A stretch of 51,964 bases of DNA from an uncultured Paracoccus sp. (GTDB taxonomy: Bacteria > Pseudomonadota > Alphaproteobacteria > Rhodobacterales > Rhodobacteraceae), in assembly GCF_937873615.1 (NCBI RefSeq), contig NZ_CALMYP010000049.1, positions 1 through 51,964 on the forward strand, read 5' to 3'. This document shows, in pieces, positions 28,182 to 37,203 of the stretch (position 1 is its first letter; each line of letters opens with the position of its first letter). The notes beneath the pieces were generated by a model. That model was not told where the DNA came from. It ran no database searches and worked only from the letters and a program-made list of their open reading frames with translations. The translations under genes and the position numbers were made by a program.

Positions 28182-29244
28182 ACCACGCAGCGACGCGCCG
28201 CTGATCTGGCAATTCGCCACGCCGGTCATGGCGGTCATCGCCACCATGCTGACCGGCGCGCTGCTGTTCGGGCTGATGGGCTACGACCCCGTGGCGGCCA
28301 TCCGCACCATCTTCTGGGACCCGCTGTTCGGCGCCTCGGCCGGCTATTCGCGCCCGCAATTGCTGGTCAAGGCCGGCCCGCTGATCCTGATCGCCTGCGG
28401 CCTTGCCGTTGGGTTCCGGGCCGGCATCTGGAATATCGGCGCGGAAGGGCAATACATCATGGGCGGCATTGCCGGCGCCGCCGTGGCGCTTGCCGCCTAT
28501 CCGGCCGAGGGCTGGTGGATCTTCCCGGCCATGGTCGTCGCCGGCGCGCTTGGCGGTTGGGCCTGGGGGATGATCCCGGCGGTGCTGCGCAACTGGTTCG
28601 GGGCCTCCGAGATCCTGGTTTCGCTGATGCTGGTCTATGTCGCCCAGAAGATCGCCGCCTGGATGGCCTTCGGCCCGATGCGCAACCCGGAAGGCTTCGG
28701 GATGCCCGGATCGCGCAACCTGTCGCAATATCCCGCCGCCTCCAACCCCGAGATGTTTCCCGGCACCGGCATCCATTGGGGCGTCATCGCGGCCAGCTTC
28801 GCGGTCTTCGGCATCTGGGTGCTGATGTCGCGCCATATCCGGGGGTTGCAGATCCGCGCGGCGGGCGAAGCCCCGCGCGCCGCCCGCTTCGCCGGGGTCC
28901 GGCCTTCGGCCCTCGTCGGGTTCTGCCTTGGCCTTTCGGGCGCGCTTGCCGGCATGGCCGGCCTGTTCGAGGCTGCGGGCCCGGCTGGCCAGATCACCGA
29001 CAGCTTCGGCTCGGGCTATGGCTTTACCGCGATCATCGTGGCCTTTCTGGGCCGGCTGCATCCGGTCGGCATCCTGCTGGCGGGCCTGCTGATGGCGCTG
29101 ACCTATATCGGCGGAGATATCGCCCAGCTGATGCTGCAATTACCGGCGGCGACGGTGCAGGTGTTTCAGGGGATGCTGCTGTTCTATCTTCTGGGTTTCG
29201 ACCTGCTGACCCGCTATCGCATCCGGCGGAGGATCGCGGCATGA
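28168..29244 (+). CDS. BMP-type ABC importer, permease 1
   Basis: 358 aa, multi-helix inner membrane protein of the BPD_transp_2 family (RbsC/LivH fold). Seen: FRAGIWNIGAEGQYIMGGIAG (the conserved N-I-G-A-E-G loop, about residue 85-105) and PRAARFAGVRPSALVGFCLG coupling region, followed by FTAIIVAFLGRLHPVG. I chose ATG 28168, with AATGGAGG upstream, rather than 28150 in the same frame. It overlaps the ATPase gene by 14 bases and the next permease by 4 (ATGA). Confidence 0.92.
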   Translation: MWQLEPRSDAPLIWQFATPVMAVIATMLTGALLFGLMGYDPVAAIRTIFWDPLFGASAGYSRPQLLVKAGPLILIACGLAVGFRAGIWNIGAEGQYIMGGIAGAAVALAAYPAEGWWIFPAMVVAGALGGWAWGMIPAVLRNWFGASEILVSLMLVYVAQKIAAWMAFGPMRNPEGFGMPGSRNLSQYPAASNPEMFPGTGIHWGVIAASFAVFGIWVLMSRHIRGLQIRAAGEAPRAARFAGVRPSALVGFCLGLSGALAGMAGLFEAAGPAGQITDSFGSGYGFTAIIVAFLGRLHPVGILLAGLLMALTYIGGDIAQLMLQLPAATVQVFQGMLLFYLLGFDLLTRYRIRRRIAA

Positions 29245-30113
29245 TCGACCTGACCACCCTGATCGTGATGATCCTGTCCGCCGCGACTCCGATCCTGTTC
29301 GCGGCGCTTGGCGAATTGGTCGCCGAACGCGCGGGCGTCCTGAACCTGGGCGTCGAGGGGATGATGATCACCGGCGCATTGGCAGGCTTCGCGGCGGCCC
29401 ATGCGACCGGCAGCCCGGCGGTGGGGTTCATGGCGGCCGCGATTGCCGGGGCCGCGATCTCGATGATCTTCGGGCTGCTGACGCAATTCCTGCTGACCAA
29501 TCAGGTCGCCACCGGCCTTGCCTTGACGCTGTTCGGGCTGGGGCTGACGGCGCTGTTCGGCAAACCCTATGAAGGGGTCAAGGCGCCCTCGATGGGGGCG
29601 GGCGTTCTCGGGCTGAACTGGGTGATCTGGTTCGGCCTCGTCATGGTCCTGGCGCTTTGGTGGTTTCTGAACCGCACCCGACCCGGCCTGATCCTGCGCG
29701 GCATCGGTGAGAACCACCACGCCGCCCATGCGCTTGGCCACAAGGTCCGCGCCGTGCGGCTGGCCGCCATCGCCTTCGGCGGCGCCATGGCCGGAATCGG
29801 CGGGGCCTATATTTCCATCGCCACGGTCCTGCAATGGACCGAAGGCATGACCGCCGGTGCCGGCTGGATCGCGCTCGCCCTCGTCGTCTTCGCGGGCTGG
29901 CGCGCCGTCGGCGTGCTGGCCGGCGCCTGGCTGTTCGGGGGGGTCGCGGTGCTGCAACTGCGCCTGCAGGCGGCAGGCGTCAATGTGCCGGTGCAATTGC
30001 TGGCCATGGCCCCCTATCTGGTGACCATCCTGGCCCTCGTTCTCATCTCGGCCCGTCGGCGCGGTTCGGCAGCGCCCGGATCTCTGGGCCAGATCTTCCA
30101 TGCAACAAGCTGA
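29241..30113 (+). CDS. BMP-type ABC importer, permease 2
   Basis: 290 aa, hydrophobic throughout. The signature LAERAGVLNLGVEGMMITG-like stretch (ERAGVLNLGVEGMM at about 30-43) is the second-permease counterpart of the first permease's loop. It ends with helices around AMAPYLVTILALVLI and a basic tail. Pairs with permease 1 to form the heterodimeric channel. Confidence 0.92.
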   Translation: MIDLTTLIVMILSAATPILFAALGELVAERAGVLNLGVEGMMITGALAGFAAAHATGSPAVGFMAAAIAGAAISMIFGLLTQFLLTNQVATGLALTLFGLGLTALFGKPYEGVKAPSMGAGVLGLNWVIWFGLVMVLALWWFLNRTRPGLILRGIGENHHAAHALGHKVRAVRLAAIAFGGAMAGIGGAYISIATVLQWTEGMTAGAGWIALALVVFAGWRAVGVLAGAWLFGGVAVLQLRLQAAGVNVPVQLLAMAPYLVTILALVLISARRRGSAAPGSLGQIFHATS

Positions 30114-30132
30114 TATAACAGGGAGAATATCC

Positions 30133-31212
30133 ATGCAGCGCAGAACATTCCTTATCACCTCGGCGGCGGTCGCGGCGCTGACCGCGCTTCCGGCACAGGC
30201 GCAGGATGGCGAGAAGCTGAAGGTCGGCTTCATCTATGTCGGCCCGGTCGGCGATGGCGGCTGGTCCTATCAGCACGATCAGGGCCGCAAGGCGATCGAG
30301 GCCGAATATGGCGACAGGATCGAAACCACCTTCATTGAAAGCGTGCCGGAAGGTGCCGATGCCGAACGCGCGCTGACCCAGCTGGCGCTTGCCGGCAACA
30401 AGCTGATCTTCGCCACCAGCTTCGGCTTCATGGATTCGGTGATCGCCACCGCGGCCAAGTTCCCGGATGTGAAATTCGAACACGCCACCGGCTACAAGCG
30501 CGCCGACAACGTCTCGACCTATGACGCCCGCTTCTACGAAGGCCGCGCGGTCATGGGCACGATTGCCGGGCGGATGACCAAATCGAACAAGATCGGCTAT
30601 ATCGGCTCCTTCCCGATCCCCGAGGTCATTCAGGGCATCAACTCCTCCTTCATCCACGCCAGGAAGGTGAACCCGGATGTCGAGATGAAGGTGGTCTGGG
30701 CCTATAGCTGGTTCGACCCGGCCAAGGAGGCTGACGCCGCCGCCGCGCTGATCGCCGAAGGCGTCGACGTGGTCCTGCAGCATACCGATTCGACCGCGCC
30801 GCTGGCCAAGGCCCAAGAAGCCGGTGCCATCGGCTTCGGTCAGGCCTCGGACATGGGGGCCTTCAAGCCCAGCCCGCGGGTTTCCGCGATCATCGACAAC
30901 TGGGCGCCCTATTATATCGAGCGCGTCGGCGCGGTTCTGGACGGGACCTGGGAATCCAAGGCCACCTGGGCCGGGATCGGCGCCGGCGAGGTCGAGATCG
31001 GCGAGATCACCGAGGCCGTCCCCGCCGAGGTCAAGGCCGAAGCCGAGGCGCTGAAGGAACAGATCGCCTCGGGCGCCTATCACCCCTTCACCGGGCCGCT
31101 GAACAAGGCCGATGGCAGCGCCTGGCTGGCCGAAGGCGCGACCGCCACCGACGAGGAACTGTCGCAGATGGATTTCTACGTCGAGGGGATCACCGCCGAA
31201 ATCCCGAAATAA
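30133..31212 (+). CDS. BMP-family periplasmic substrate-binding protein
   Basis: 359 aa. The exported precursor starts MQRRTFLITSAAVAALTALPAQA: RRTFL resembles a twin-arginine (Tat) signal, and there is no lipobox Cys, unlike many BMP lipoproteins. The mature protein has KVGFIYVGPVGDGGWSYQHD, the Bmp domain start, and TSFGFMDSVI and QHTDSTAPLAKAQEAG. The family binds nucleosides or purines; the ligand here is a guess. RBS AGGGAG upstream of ATG 30133. The ORF ends the operon before a strong terminator. Confidence 0.9.
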   Translation: MQRRTFLITSAAVAALTALPAQAQDGEKLKVGFIYVGPVGDGGWSYQHDQGRKAIEAEYGDRIETTFIESVPEGADAERALTQLALAGNKLIFATSFGFMDSVIATAAKFPDVKFEHATGYKRADNVSTYDARFYEGRAVMGTIAGRMTKSNKIGYIGSFPIPEVIQGINSSFIHARKVNPDVEMKVVWAYSWFDPAKEADAAAALIAEGVDVVLQHTDSTAPLAKAQEAGAIGFGQASDMGAFKPSPRVSAIIDNWAPYYIERVGAVLDGTWESKATWAGIGAGEVEIGEITEAVPAEVKAEAEALKEQIASGAYHPFTGPLNKADGSAWLAEGATATDEELSQMDFYVEGITAEIPK

Positions 31213-31233
31213 GCCGGGATGCGTCAGACAGGG

Positions 31234-31262
31234 AACCGGGGCCATCGCGGCCCCGGTTTTTT
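31234..31262 (+). terminator. Rho-independent terminator of the BMP importer operon
   Basis: CCGGGGCC - ATCGC - GGCCCCGG stem-loop with flanking A/T pairs, followed by six T, 22 bases after the binding-protein stop. Confidence 0.9.
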
Positions 31263-31305
31263 CATGGACCGGCCACAGTGCGCCGCCGGTCCGCGCCTTG
31301 AACGC

Positions 31306-31869
31306 TCAAAGCGTCGACAGAAGATAGGCGCGCGGAAGGCTCAGCAGATCCTGCGGCGGATCGCGATCCAGCGCGTGGCGCAGATAGACCCCGTCGATCA
31401 GCGCGCCAAGCGTCTCGGCGATGCCGGCGGCACGATCACCGGCCAGCTTCCGCAGATCGGCCAGCAATGTCGAACGCAGCCGGCGATGATAGACCCGCAA
31501 AAGCCGCGCCGCATCCCTGTCCCGCTGCGCGAGCACATAGAAGTTCAACCAGGCCGCCACCGTGCCGGAATCGAAATGCTCCGGCCCGAGACTGACATCG
31601 AGCACGGCCAGCAGACGCGCGCGCGGATCGTCGAGCCCGCCGAGTTCGGCGCGCACGGCGACGCCATAGCGGCGCAGGATTTCCCGCATGGTCGACAGGA
31701 AGATCTGATCCTTGGAGCCGAAATAGTGATGCGCCAAGGCCGGGGACATGCCGGCTTCACGGGCAATGTCCGCCACGGTGACATCAAGCGTGCCAGATCG
31801 CGCAATCGTTTCGATTGCGGCGTTGATCAATTCGATCTTTCTGTTATTTTGCCGGGCACGACTACGCAT
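31306..31869 (-). CDS. betI: TetR-family repressor BetI
   Basis: 187 aa. N-terminal helix-turn-helix: VTVADIAREAGMSPALAHHY (about residues 31-50) and FGSKDQIFLSTMR. The ligand-binding region has AAWLNFYVLAQRD and LGALIDGVYLRHAL, matching BetI, the choline-responsive repressor. The ATG at 31869 gives the normal length; an upstream extension in the frame would run into the operator. It lies divergently from choXWV; no betA or betB gene is in the window. Confidence 0.88.
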   Translation of the reverse strand: MRSRARQNNRKIELINAAIETIARSGTLDVTVADIAREAGMSPALAHHYFGSKDQIFLSTMREILRRYGVAVRAELGGLDDPRARLLAVLDVSLGPEHFDSGTVAAWLNFYVLAQRDRDAARLLRVYHRRLRSTLLADLRKLAGDRAAGIAETLGALIDGVYLRHALDRDPPQDLLSLPRAYLLSTL

Positions 31870-31910
31870 CCGCGCACCTCGCGGTCGGTTTTGTGTAGGA
31901 ATAACCCAGC

Positions 31911-31930
31911 TTGATTGACCCGTCAATCAA
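31911..31930. promoter_or_regulatory. BetI operator (inverted repeat)
   Basis: TTGATTGAC - CC - GTCAATCAA, two perfect 9-bp arms around a 2-base centre, exactly in the betI-choX gap (42 bases from betI, 19 from choX). TetR-family proteins bind such short inverted repeats, and BetI is the local regulator. It also resembles the TTGATTG...CAATCAA type known for BetI sites. Confidence 0.8.
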
Positions 31931-31949
31931 TATTTTTCGAGGAGTATCC

Positions 31950-32882
31950 ATGACCCGTATCGCCGCCCTGCTGCTCGGCGCAGCCATCGCCCTTCCCGCC
32001 GCCGCACAGGAAGCCGAGACCTGCAAACAGGTCACCTTCTCGGATGTGGGCTGGACCGACATCACCACCACCACCGCCGTGGCGACGACGATCCTCGACG
32101 CCCTGGGCTATGAGACCGAGATCGAGGTCCTGGCCCTGCCGGTGACCTTCACGGCAATGTCGACCAACGATATCGACGTTTTCCTGGGCCTCTGGATGCC
32201 CTCGATGGAGGCGGACATCGCCCCCTATCGCGAGGCCGGCACCATCGACATGGTGCGCACCAATCTGACCGGGGCGAAATACACGCTGGCCACCAATCAG
32301 GCCGGCGCCGATCTGGGCATCACCGATTTCAGCAATATCGCCGCGCAGGAAAAGGCGCTGGATGGCAAGATCTACGGGATCGAGCCGGGCAATGACGGCA
32401 ACCGCCTGCTGATCGAGATGGTGGGTGAAGACAAGTTCGGCCTCGGCGCCTTCGACATCGTCGAATCCTCGGAACAGGGGATGCTGGGACAGGTCGCCCG
32501 CGAGAGCAAGGCCGGCAAGCCCATCGTCTTTCTCGGCTGGGAACCGCATCCGATGAACAGCGAGTTCGACCTGACCTATCTGGCCGGCGGCGACGATATC
32601 TTCGGGCCGAATCTCGGCGGGGCCGAGGTGCTCACGACCAGCCGTGCCGGCTATGTCGAGGAATGCCCGAATGTCGGCAAGTTCCTGCAGAACCTGGAAT
32701 TCACCCTGGCCATGGAAAACGAGATCATGGGCGCGATCCTGAACGACAAGGCCGATCCCGGCGATGCGGCGAAGGCCTGGCTGAAGGCCAACCCGGATGC
32801 GGCACCGGCCTGGCTCGACGGGGTCACCGCGCAGGATGGCCGTGACGCGGTCGAGGTGCTGACAGCCGCGCTCACGGATTGA
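31950..32882 (+). CDS. choX: Choline-binding periplasmic protein of an ABC importer
   Basis: 310 aa. Sec signal (MTRIAALLLGAAIALPAAAQ) and a mature protein of the OpuAC/ChoX type. VTFSDVGWTDITTTTA contains the Trp and Asp corresponding to the ligand-box residues of rhizobial ChoX; GLWMPSM, GIEPGNDGN and FLGWEPHPMN carry the other aromatic positions. Cys at about 23 and 236 could form the known disulfide. ATG 31950 has GAGGAG upstream; the longer frame would start at a TTG inside the operator. Confidence 0.92.
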   Translation: MTRIAALLLGAAIALPAAAQEAETCKQVTFSDVGWTDITTTTAVATTILDALGYETEIEVLALPVTFTAMSTNDIDVFLGLWMPSMEADIAPYREAGTIDMVRTNLTGAKYTLATNQAGADLGITDFSNIAAQEKALDGKIYGIEPGNDGNRLLIEMVGEDKFGLGAFDIVESSEQGMLGQVARESKAGKPIVFLGWEPHPMNSEFDLTYLAGGDDIFGPNLGGAEVLTTSRAGYVEECPNVGKFLQNLEFTLAMENEIMGAILNDKADPGDAAKAWLKANPDAAPAWLDGVTAQDGRDAVEVLTAALTD

Positions 32883-32889
32883 TCCACCC

Positions 32890-33738
32890 TTGGACCGTCT
32901 GCTCGAGCTGATCACAGGCACGAAAATCCCGGTCGGCCGCGAGGCCGGCCGGGCCTTCGACTGGCTGACCGAACATGCCAGCGCCGTTTTCGACGCCATG
33001 GCGGCGGCGCTGCAGGGGATGATCGACGCGATCCTGTGGCTGCTGCTGACCCCGCATCCGCTGGTCATGGTGGCGATCATGCTGGGCATCGCGCATCTGC
33101 TGCAGCGCAGCTGGCCGACGACGCTGGGGGTGGCGGCGGGGCTTCTGTTCATCATCAACCAGGGCTACTGGGAAGAGACGATGGAATCGCTGACGCTGGT
33201 GCTGACCGCCTGCGCGGTCTGCATGGCCATCGGCGTGCCGGTGGGCATCGCGCTCGCGCACCGGCCCCGGCTTTACGAATGGGTCAGGCCGCTTCTCGAC
33301 CTGATGCAGACCTTGCCGACCTATGTCTATCTGATCCCGGTCATCGTCTTCTTCGGCATCGGCATGGTCGCGGGGCTGATCGCCACCGTGGTCTTCGTGC
33401 TGCCGGCACCGATCCGGCTGACCCAGCTCGGCATCGCCTCGACCCCGCGCGCGCTGACTGAGGCCGCGACCGCCTTCGGTGCCACGCCGCGCCAGCTGTT
33501 GTGGAAGGTGGAACTGCCAAGCGCCCTGCCCCAGATCATGACCGGGCTGAACCAGACCATCATGCTGTCGCTCTCCATGGTCGTCATTGCCGGGCTTGTC
33601 GGTGCCGACGGGCTGGGCGTGCCGGTGGTGCGGGCGCTGAACACCGTGAATGCCTCGCTCGGTTTCGAATCGGGGCTGATTGTCGTCATTGTCGCGGTCA
33701 CCCTCGACCGCGTCCTCCGGGTAAGGGGAAAATCATGA
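32890..33738 (+). CDS. choW: Choline ABC importer permease, TTG start
   Basis: 282 aa. ProW/ChoW family: N-terminal IPVGREAGRAFDWLTEHA, then several helices, and the coupling loop with PRALTEAATAFGATPRQLLWKVELP (EAA motif) near residue 190. The frame opens at TTG 32890, 8 bases after the choX stop; the next ATG would remove the conserved N-terminus. Overlaps choV by 4 bases (ATGA). Confidence 0.9.
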   Translation: MDRLLELITGTKIPVGREAGRAFDWLTEHASAVFDAMAAALQGMIDAILWLLLTPHPLVMVAIMLGIAHLLQRSWPTTLGVAAGLLFIINQGYWEETMESLTLVLTACAVCMAIGVPVGIALAHRPRLYEWVRPLLDLMQTLPTYVYLIPVIVFFGIGMVAGLIATVVFVLPAPIRLTQLGIASTPRALTEAATAFGATPRQLLWKVELPSALPQIMTGLNQTIMLSLSMVVIAGLVGADGLGVPVVRALNTVNASLGFESGLIVVIVAVTLDRVLRVRGKS

Positions 33739-34742
33739 GCGATCCGCAAAACGCCATCGAGTTCGACGCCTGCTCGATCGTCTTCGGCAAGAAGCCGGCC
33801 CATGCGCTGCGCCTGGCCGATGAGGGGCTGGAACGCGCCGCCATCGAGGAGGCGACCGGCGAGGTTCTGGGCGTCCATGACGCGGCCCTGAACGTGCAGG
33901 ATGGCGAAATCGTCGTGCTGATGGGGCTGTCGGGTTCCGGCAAATCGACGCTGCTGCGCGCGGTGAACGGGCTCAACCCGGTGGTGCGTGGCGATGTGCG
34001 GGTGCGCATGGGCGGCAGGATGGTCTCGGTTCCCCATGCCGATGCGCAGCAATTGCGCCGGCTGCGGCTGCGCCATGTCTCGATGGTCTTCCAGCAATTC
34101 GGCCTGCTGCCCTGGCGCAGCGTGGCCGAGAATGTGGGGCTCGGGCTGGAACTGGCCGGTGCCGCGCCCGAGGAACGGCGCCAGCGCGTCGGCGCGCAAC
34201 TGGCCATGGTCGGGCTGACCGACTGGGCCGAGCGTCCGGTGGGAGAATTGTCCGGCGGGATGCAGCAACGCGTCGGCCTGGCCCGCGCCTTCGCGACCGA
34301 GGCGCCGATCCTGCTGATGGACGAACCCTTCAGCGCGCTCGATCCGCTGATCCGCACCCGGCTTCAGGATGAGCTGCTGGAATTGCAGCGATCCTCGCGC
34401 CGCACGATCCTGTTCGTCAGCCACGACCTCGACGAGGCCTTCAAGCTGGGCAACCGCATCGCCCTGATGGAGGGCGGGCGGATCGTGCAGACCGGCACCG
34501 CGCGCGAAATTCTGGCCCGGCCCGCCAATGGCTATGTCGCCGATTTCGTCGCCCATATGAACCCGCTGGAGGTGCTGACCGCCCGCGATCTGGCCGCGCC
34601 CGGCATGGCCGAGGGCCAGCCCCTGCCCGCCGATCTGCCCTTGAAAGAGGTCCTGGGCGCGCTGCGCGAAACCGAGGCGAGGCCGGTCTCCGGCGGCGGC
34701 ATCGTCACCCGCGATCAGGTGCTGCAACGGCTCTCTGCCTGA
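33735..34742 (+). CDS. choV: Choline ABC importer ATP-binding protein
   Basis: 335 aa. ProV-type ATPase. The N-terminal FGKKPAHALRLADEG is the conserved pre-domain; Walker A GLSGSGKST (about 74-82), Q-loop FQQFGLLPW, signature LSGGMQQRVGLARAF (about 170), Walker B LLMDEPFSALDP and H-loop SHDLDEA are all intact. After the NBD comes a short tail with no complete CBS pair, so shorter than E. coli ProV. ATG 33735 overlaps choW; the longer frame is not used. Confidence 0.93.
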   Translation: MSDPQNAIEFDACSIVFGKKPAHALRLADEGLERAAIEEATGEVLGVHDAALNVQDGEIVVLMGLSGSGKSTLLRAVNGLNPVVRGDVRVRMGGRMVSVPHADAQQLRRLRLRHVSMVFQQFGLLPWRSVAENVGLGLELAGAAPEERRQRVGAQLAMVGLTDWAERPVGELSGGMQQRVGLARAFATEAPILLMDEPFSALDPLIRTRLQDELLELQRSSRRTILFVSHDLDEAFKLGNRIALMEGGRIVQTGTAREILARPANGYVADFVAHMNPLEVLTARDLAAPGMAEGQPLPADLPLKEVLGALRETEARPVSGGGIVTRDQVLQRLSA

Positions 34743-34767
34743 TTGATCTCGCCTCGCCGGTGATCGG

Positions 34768-35646
34768 CTACTGGACCATGCGCTGAGCGACGCGGGTCTC
34801 GCGCCAAGTGATGAAGCTGATGGCGGCGATGATGATGGCCCCGCCCAGCAGCACCATGGGGTCGAGCGGTTCGTGAAAGACCGCCACCCCCATCAGGCTG
34901 GCCCAGATCAGTTGCAGGAAGGTGACCGGCTGGGTGACGGCCATGGGGGCGACGGCAAAGGCGCGGGTCATGGCGTAATGGCCAAGGGTGGCGATCAGGG
35001 CCACAAGCGCCAGCCCCGCCAACTGCCCCCAACCCATCGGCTGCCAGACCGCCAGTGCGAAAGGAAGCAGCCCGGCTGTGACCGTCAGCGTCATGACGGC
35101 GACAACCACCTCGGCAGGGATCTTCTGCGCCAGGTTTCGCGCAACCAGATAGGACAGCCCGACCAGAACCGAAGATGTCACCTGCGCCAGATGTCCCAGA
35201 TCCAGCCCGCGCATCCCCGGCCTCAGGATCAGCAGCGCCCCGCCAAGCGCGACCAGGATCGCCACGGCACGCGGCGGCGACAGCGGCTCGCGCAGGAACA
35301 GGACTGCGCCAAGCGTGGCCGCGACCGGGTTGAGGAAGTTGATCGCGGTCACCTCGGCGATCGGAATGCGGGTCATGGCATAGAACCACAGCACGACGCC
35401 GACGATATGCAGCACCGCACGCAGCCCGAAAAGCGGCAGCGACCCATGGGGCAGCCCGTCCCGCAGGATACGCGGCAGCAAGGGCGCAACGAAGATCGCG
35501 CCCACGGCAAAGCGGATAAAGGCGGATTGCGCAGCCGGCAGGCCCTGCCCGAAGATCTTGACCGAGGCATTGAAGGCCACGAAAAGCAGCCCCGTCAACA
35601 CCATCCATCCGACACCCGCCAGATCGTTCCGTTGTCTGGCGTCCAC
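34768..35646 (-). CDS. EamA-family (drug/metabolite) exporter, GTG start
   Basis: 292 aa with about ten membrane helices in two EamA halves; the first ends near RDGLPHGSLPLFGLRAVLHI and the second includes VGLSYLVARNLAQKIPAEVV. MTRIPIAEVTAINFLNPV is a typical end-of-half motif. The start is GTG at 35646, only 3 bases after the LysE-type gene's stop, so the two are co-transcribed. Substrate unknown. Confidence 0.85.
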   Translation of the reverse strand: MDARQRNDLAGVGWMVLTGLLFVAFNASVKIFGQGLPAAQSAFIRFAVGAIFVAPLLPRILRDGLPHGSLPLFGLRAVLHIVGVVLWFYAMTRIPIAEVTAINFLNPVAATLGAVLFLREPLSPPRAVAILVALGGALLILRPGMRGLDLGHLAQVTSSVLVGLSYLVARNLAQKIPAEVVVAVMTLTVTAGLLPFALAVWQPMGWGQLAGLALVALIATLGHYAMTRAFAVAPMAVTQPVTFLQLIWASLMGVAVFHEPLDPMVLLGGAIIIAAISFITWRETRVAQRMVQ

Positions 35647-35649
35647 GCC

Positions 35650-36243
35650 CTACCCCCAGATCAGTGACAGGGCGATAGACCACATAACCAGAGCAATGAC
35701 CAGATCGAGCACCTGCCAGGCGCGGGGCCGGGCGAAGATCGGCGCCAGCAGTCGCGCGCCATAACCGAGCGCGAAGAAGAACAGGAAGGATCCGGCGATG
35801 GCACCGCTGGCAAAGGCCCGCTTGTCGGCGAAATCGGCCGAGACCGCGCCGAGCAGCACGACCGTATCCAGATAGACATGCGGATTGGCCCAGGTGATCG
35901 CGGCGACCGTCGCCATCGTCGCCCAGAAGCCCTGCGCCTGCCCCGCCACGCGCAGGCTGTCGCCCCCGTTCCAGGCCGAGCGCGCGGCGCGAAATCCGTA
36001 CCAGATCAGGAAGGCCGCCCCGCCCCAACGCATGACCTCGGTGAACCAGGGGGCGACGCGCGACAGCAGGCCTGCGCCGAAGACGCCGAAGGTGACCAGA
36101 ACCGCGTCTGACAAGGCGCAGAACAGGCAGACGGCGAAGACATGGCTGCGAAGCAGGCCCTGGCGCAGGACGAAGGCGTTCTGCGCCCCGATGGCGACGA
36201 TCAGCGAAAGCCCGGTGCCGAGCCCGGCAAGAAAGGTGTGCAT
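35650..36243 (-). CDS. LysE/ArgO-type amino acid exporter
   Basis: 197 aa. Six hydrophobic helices; VAIGAQNAFVLRQGLLR near residue 16-32 is the family signature and WANPHVYLDTVVLLGAVS the second conserved part, as in ArgO (arginine) and LysE (lysine) exporters. ATG 36243 with GGGGAC upstream. It is divergent from the ArgP-like regulator, which suits control by basic amino acids. Which one is exported is not clear. Confidence 0.9.
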   Translation of the reverse strand: MHTFLAGLGTGLSLIVAIGAQNAFVLRQGLLRSHVFAVCLFCALSDAVLVTFGVFGAGLLSRVAPWFTEVMRWGGAAFLIWYGFRAARSAWNGGDSLRVAGQAQGFWATMATVAAITWANPHVYLDTVVLLGAVSADFADKRAFASGAIAGSFLFFFALGYGARLLAPIFARPRAWQVLDLVIALVMWSIALSLIWG

Positions 36244-36330
36244 GGCGAAGTCCCCTGTTACGCATCCGCTCTTGCCAGAGGATCGAACATAAGTGAAATT
36301 AAATCATATAAACCAAGATTAGCTGAACTG

Positions 36331-37203
36331 ATGCTCGACTATCCCGCCCTTGCCGCCCTGTCCGAGATCGCCCGCCGCGGCTCTTTCGAGGCTGCGGCCC
36401 ATGCGCTCGGCGTCACCCAATCGGCGATTTCGCAGCGCATCAAGACGCTGGAGGCGCGGATGGGCCAGGTCCTGCTGGATCGCGGCCCGCCCGTCGCCCC
36501 GACCGAGGCCGGGCTGAGGCTGGTGGCGCATCTCGACCAAGTGCGGCTGCTGGAGGCCGGGATCGCGGGTCAGGGCGCCGCGCCGGCCGAGACCCCGGTG
36601 ATCCGCATCGCCGTAACCGCCGACAGCCTTGCCAGTTGGGCCATATCCGCCCTGCCCGAGGCGCCCGGCCTGCTCGATCTGGTCGTCGACGATCAGGACC
36701 ATGCCGAAAGCTGGCTGCGCGCCGGTCTGGTCAGCGCCGCGATCACCGCGACGCGCGGGCCGGTCGCGGGCTGCGACAGTCACGCGCTCGGTGCCATGCG
36801 CTATCTGCCGACCGGAAGCCCCGGCTTCATCGCCCGCCATTTCGCCGATGGGGTCACCGCCGATGCGCTGCGCCGCGCCCCGGCGATCACCTTCAACGCC
36901 AAGGACGGGTTGCAGAACCAATGGGCCGAGCGTCAGGCCGGCACCCGCATCGCCCTGCCGACCCATCTGATCCCGACGACGCAGGGCTTTGCCGAGGCGG
37001 CGCGCCTTGGCATGGGCTGGGGGATGAACCCGGAAATCCTGATCGGGGATGACCTGCGCCATGGCCGGCTGGTGCCATTGGTCGCGGATGCGCCGCTCGA
37101 CGTGCCGCTTTACTGGCAGGTGGCGCGGATCGTGGCGCCGCAACTGGCGCCGCTGACACGCGCGATCCGCCGGGCCGCGCGCGCCGTGCTTATCCAGCCG
37201 TGA
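36331..37203 (+). CDS. argP: LysR-family regulator of the ArgP/LysG type
   Basis: 290 aa. The N-terminal helix-turn-helix ALAALSEIARRGSFEAAAHALGV...SAISQRIKTLE is that of ArgP/LysG. The effector domain has TADSLASWAISALPEAP, the segment typical of the ArgP subfamily (TIGR03298), and YLPTGSPGFIARHF. ATG 36331 was chosen; the upstream frame overlaps the exporter. The 87-bp gap to the exporter is AT-rich and presumably holds the binding site, but I could not place a clear T-N11-A box. ArgP activates the exporter with Arg/Lys as co-effectors. Confidence 0.85.
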   Translation: MLDYPALAALSEIARRGSFEAAAHALGVTQSAISQRIKTLEARMGQVLLDRGPPVAPTEAGLRLVAHLDQVRLLEAGIAGQGAAPAETPVIRIAVTADSLASWAISALPEAPGLLDLVVDDQDHAESWLRAGLVSAAITATRGPVAGCDSHALGAMRYLPTGSPGFIARHFADGVTADALRRAPAITFNAKDGLQNQWAERQAGTRIALPTHLIPTTQGFAEAARLGMGWGMNPEILIGDDLRHGRLVPLVADAPLDVPLYWQVARIVAPQLAPLTRAIRRAARAVLIQP

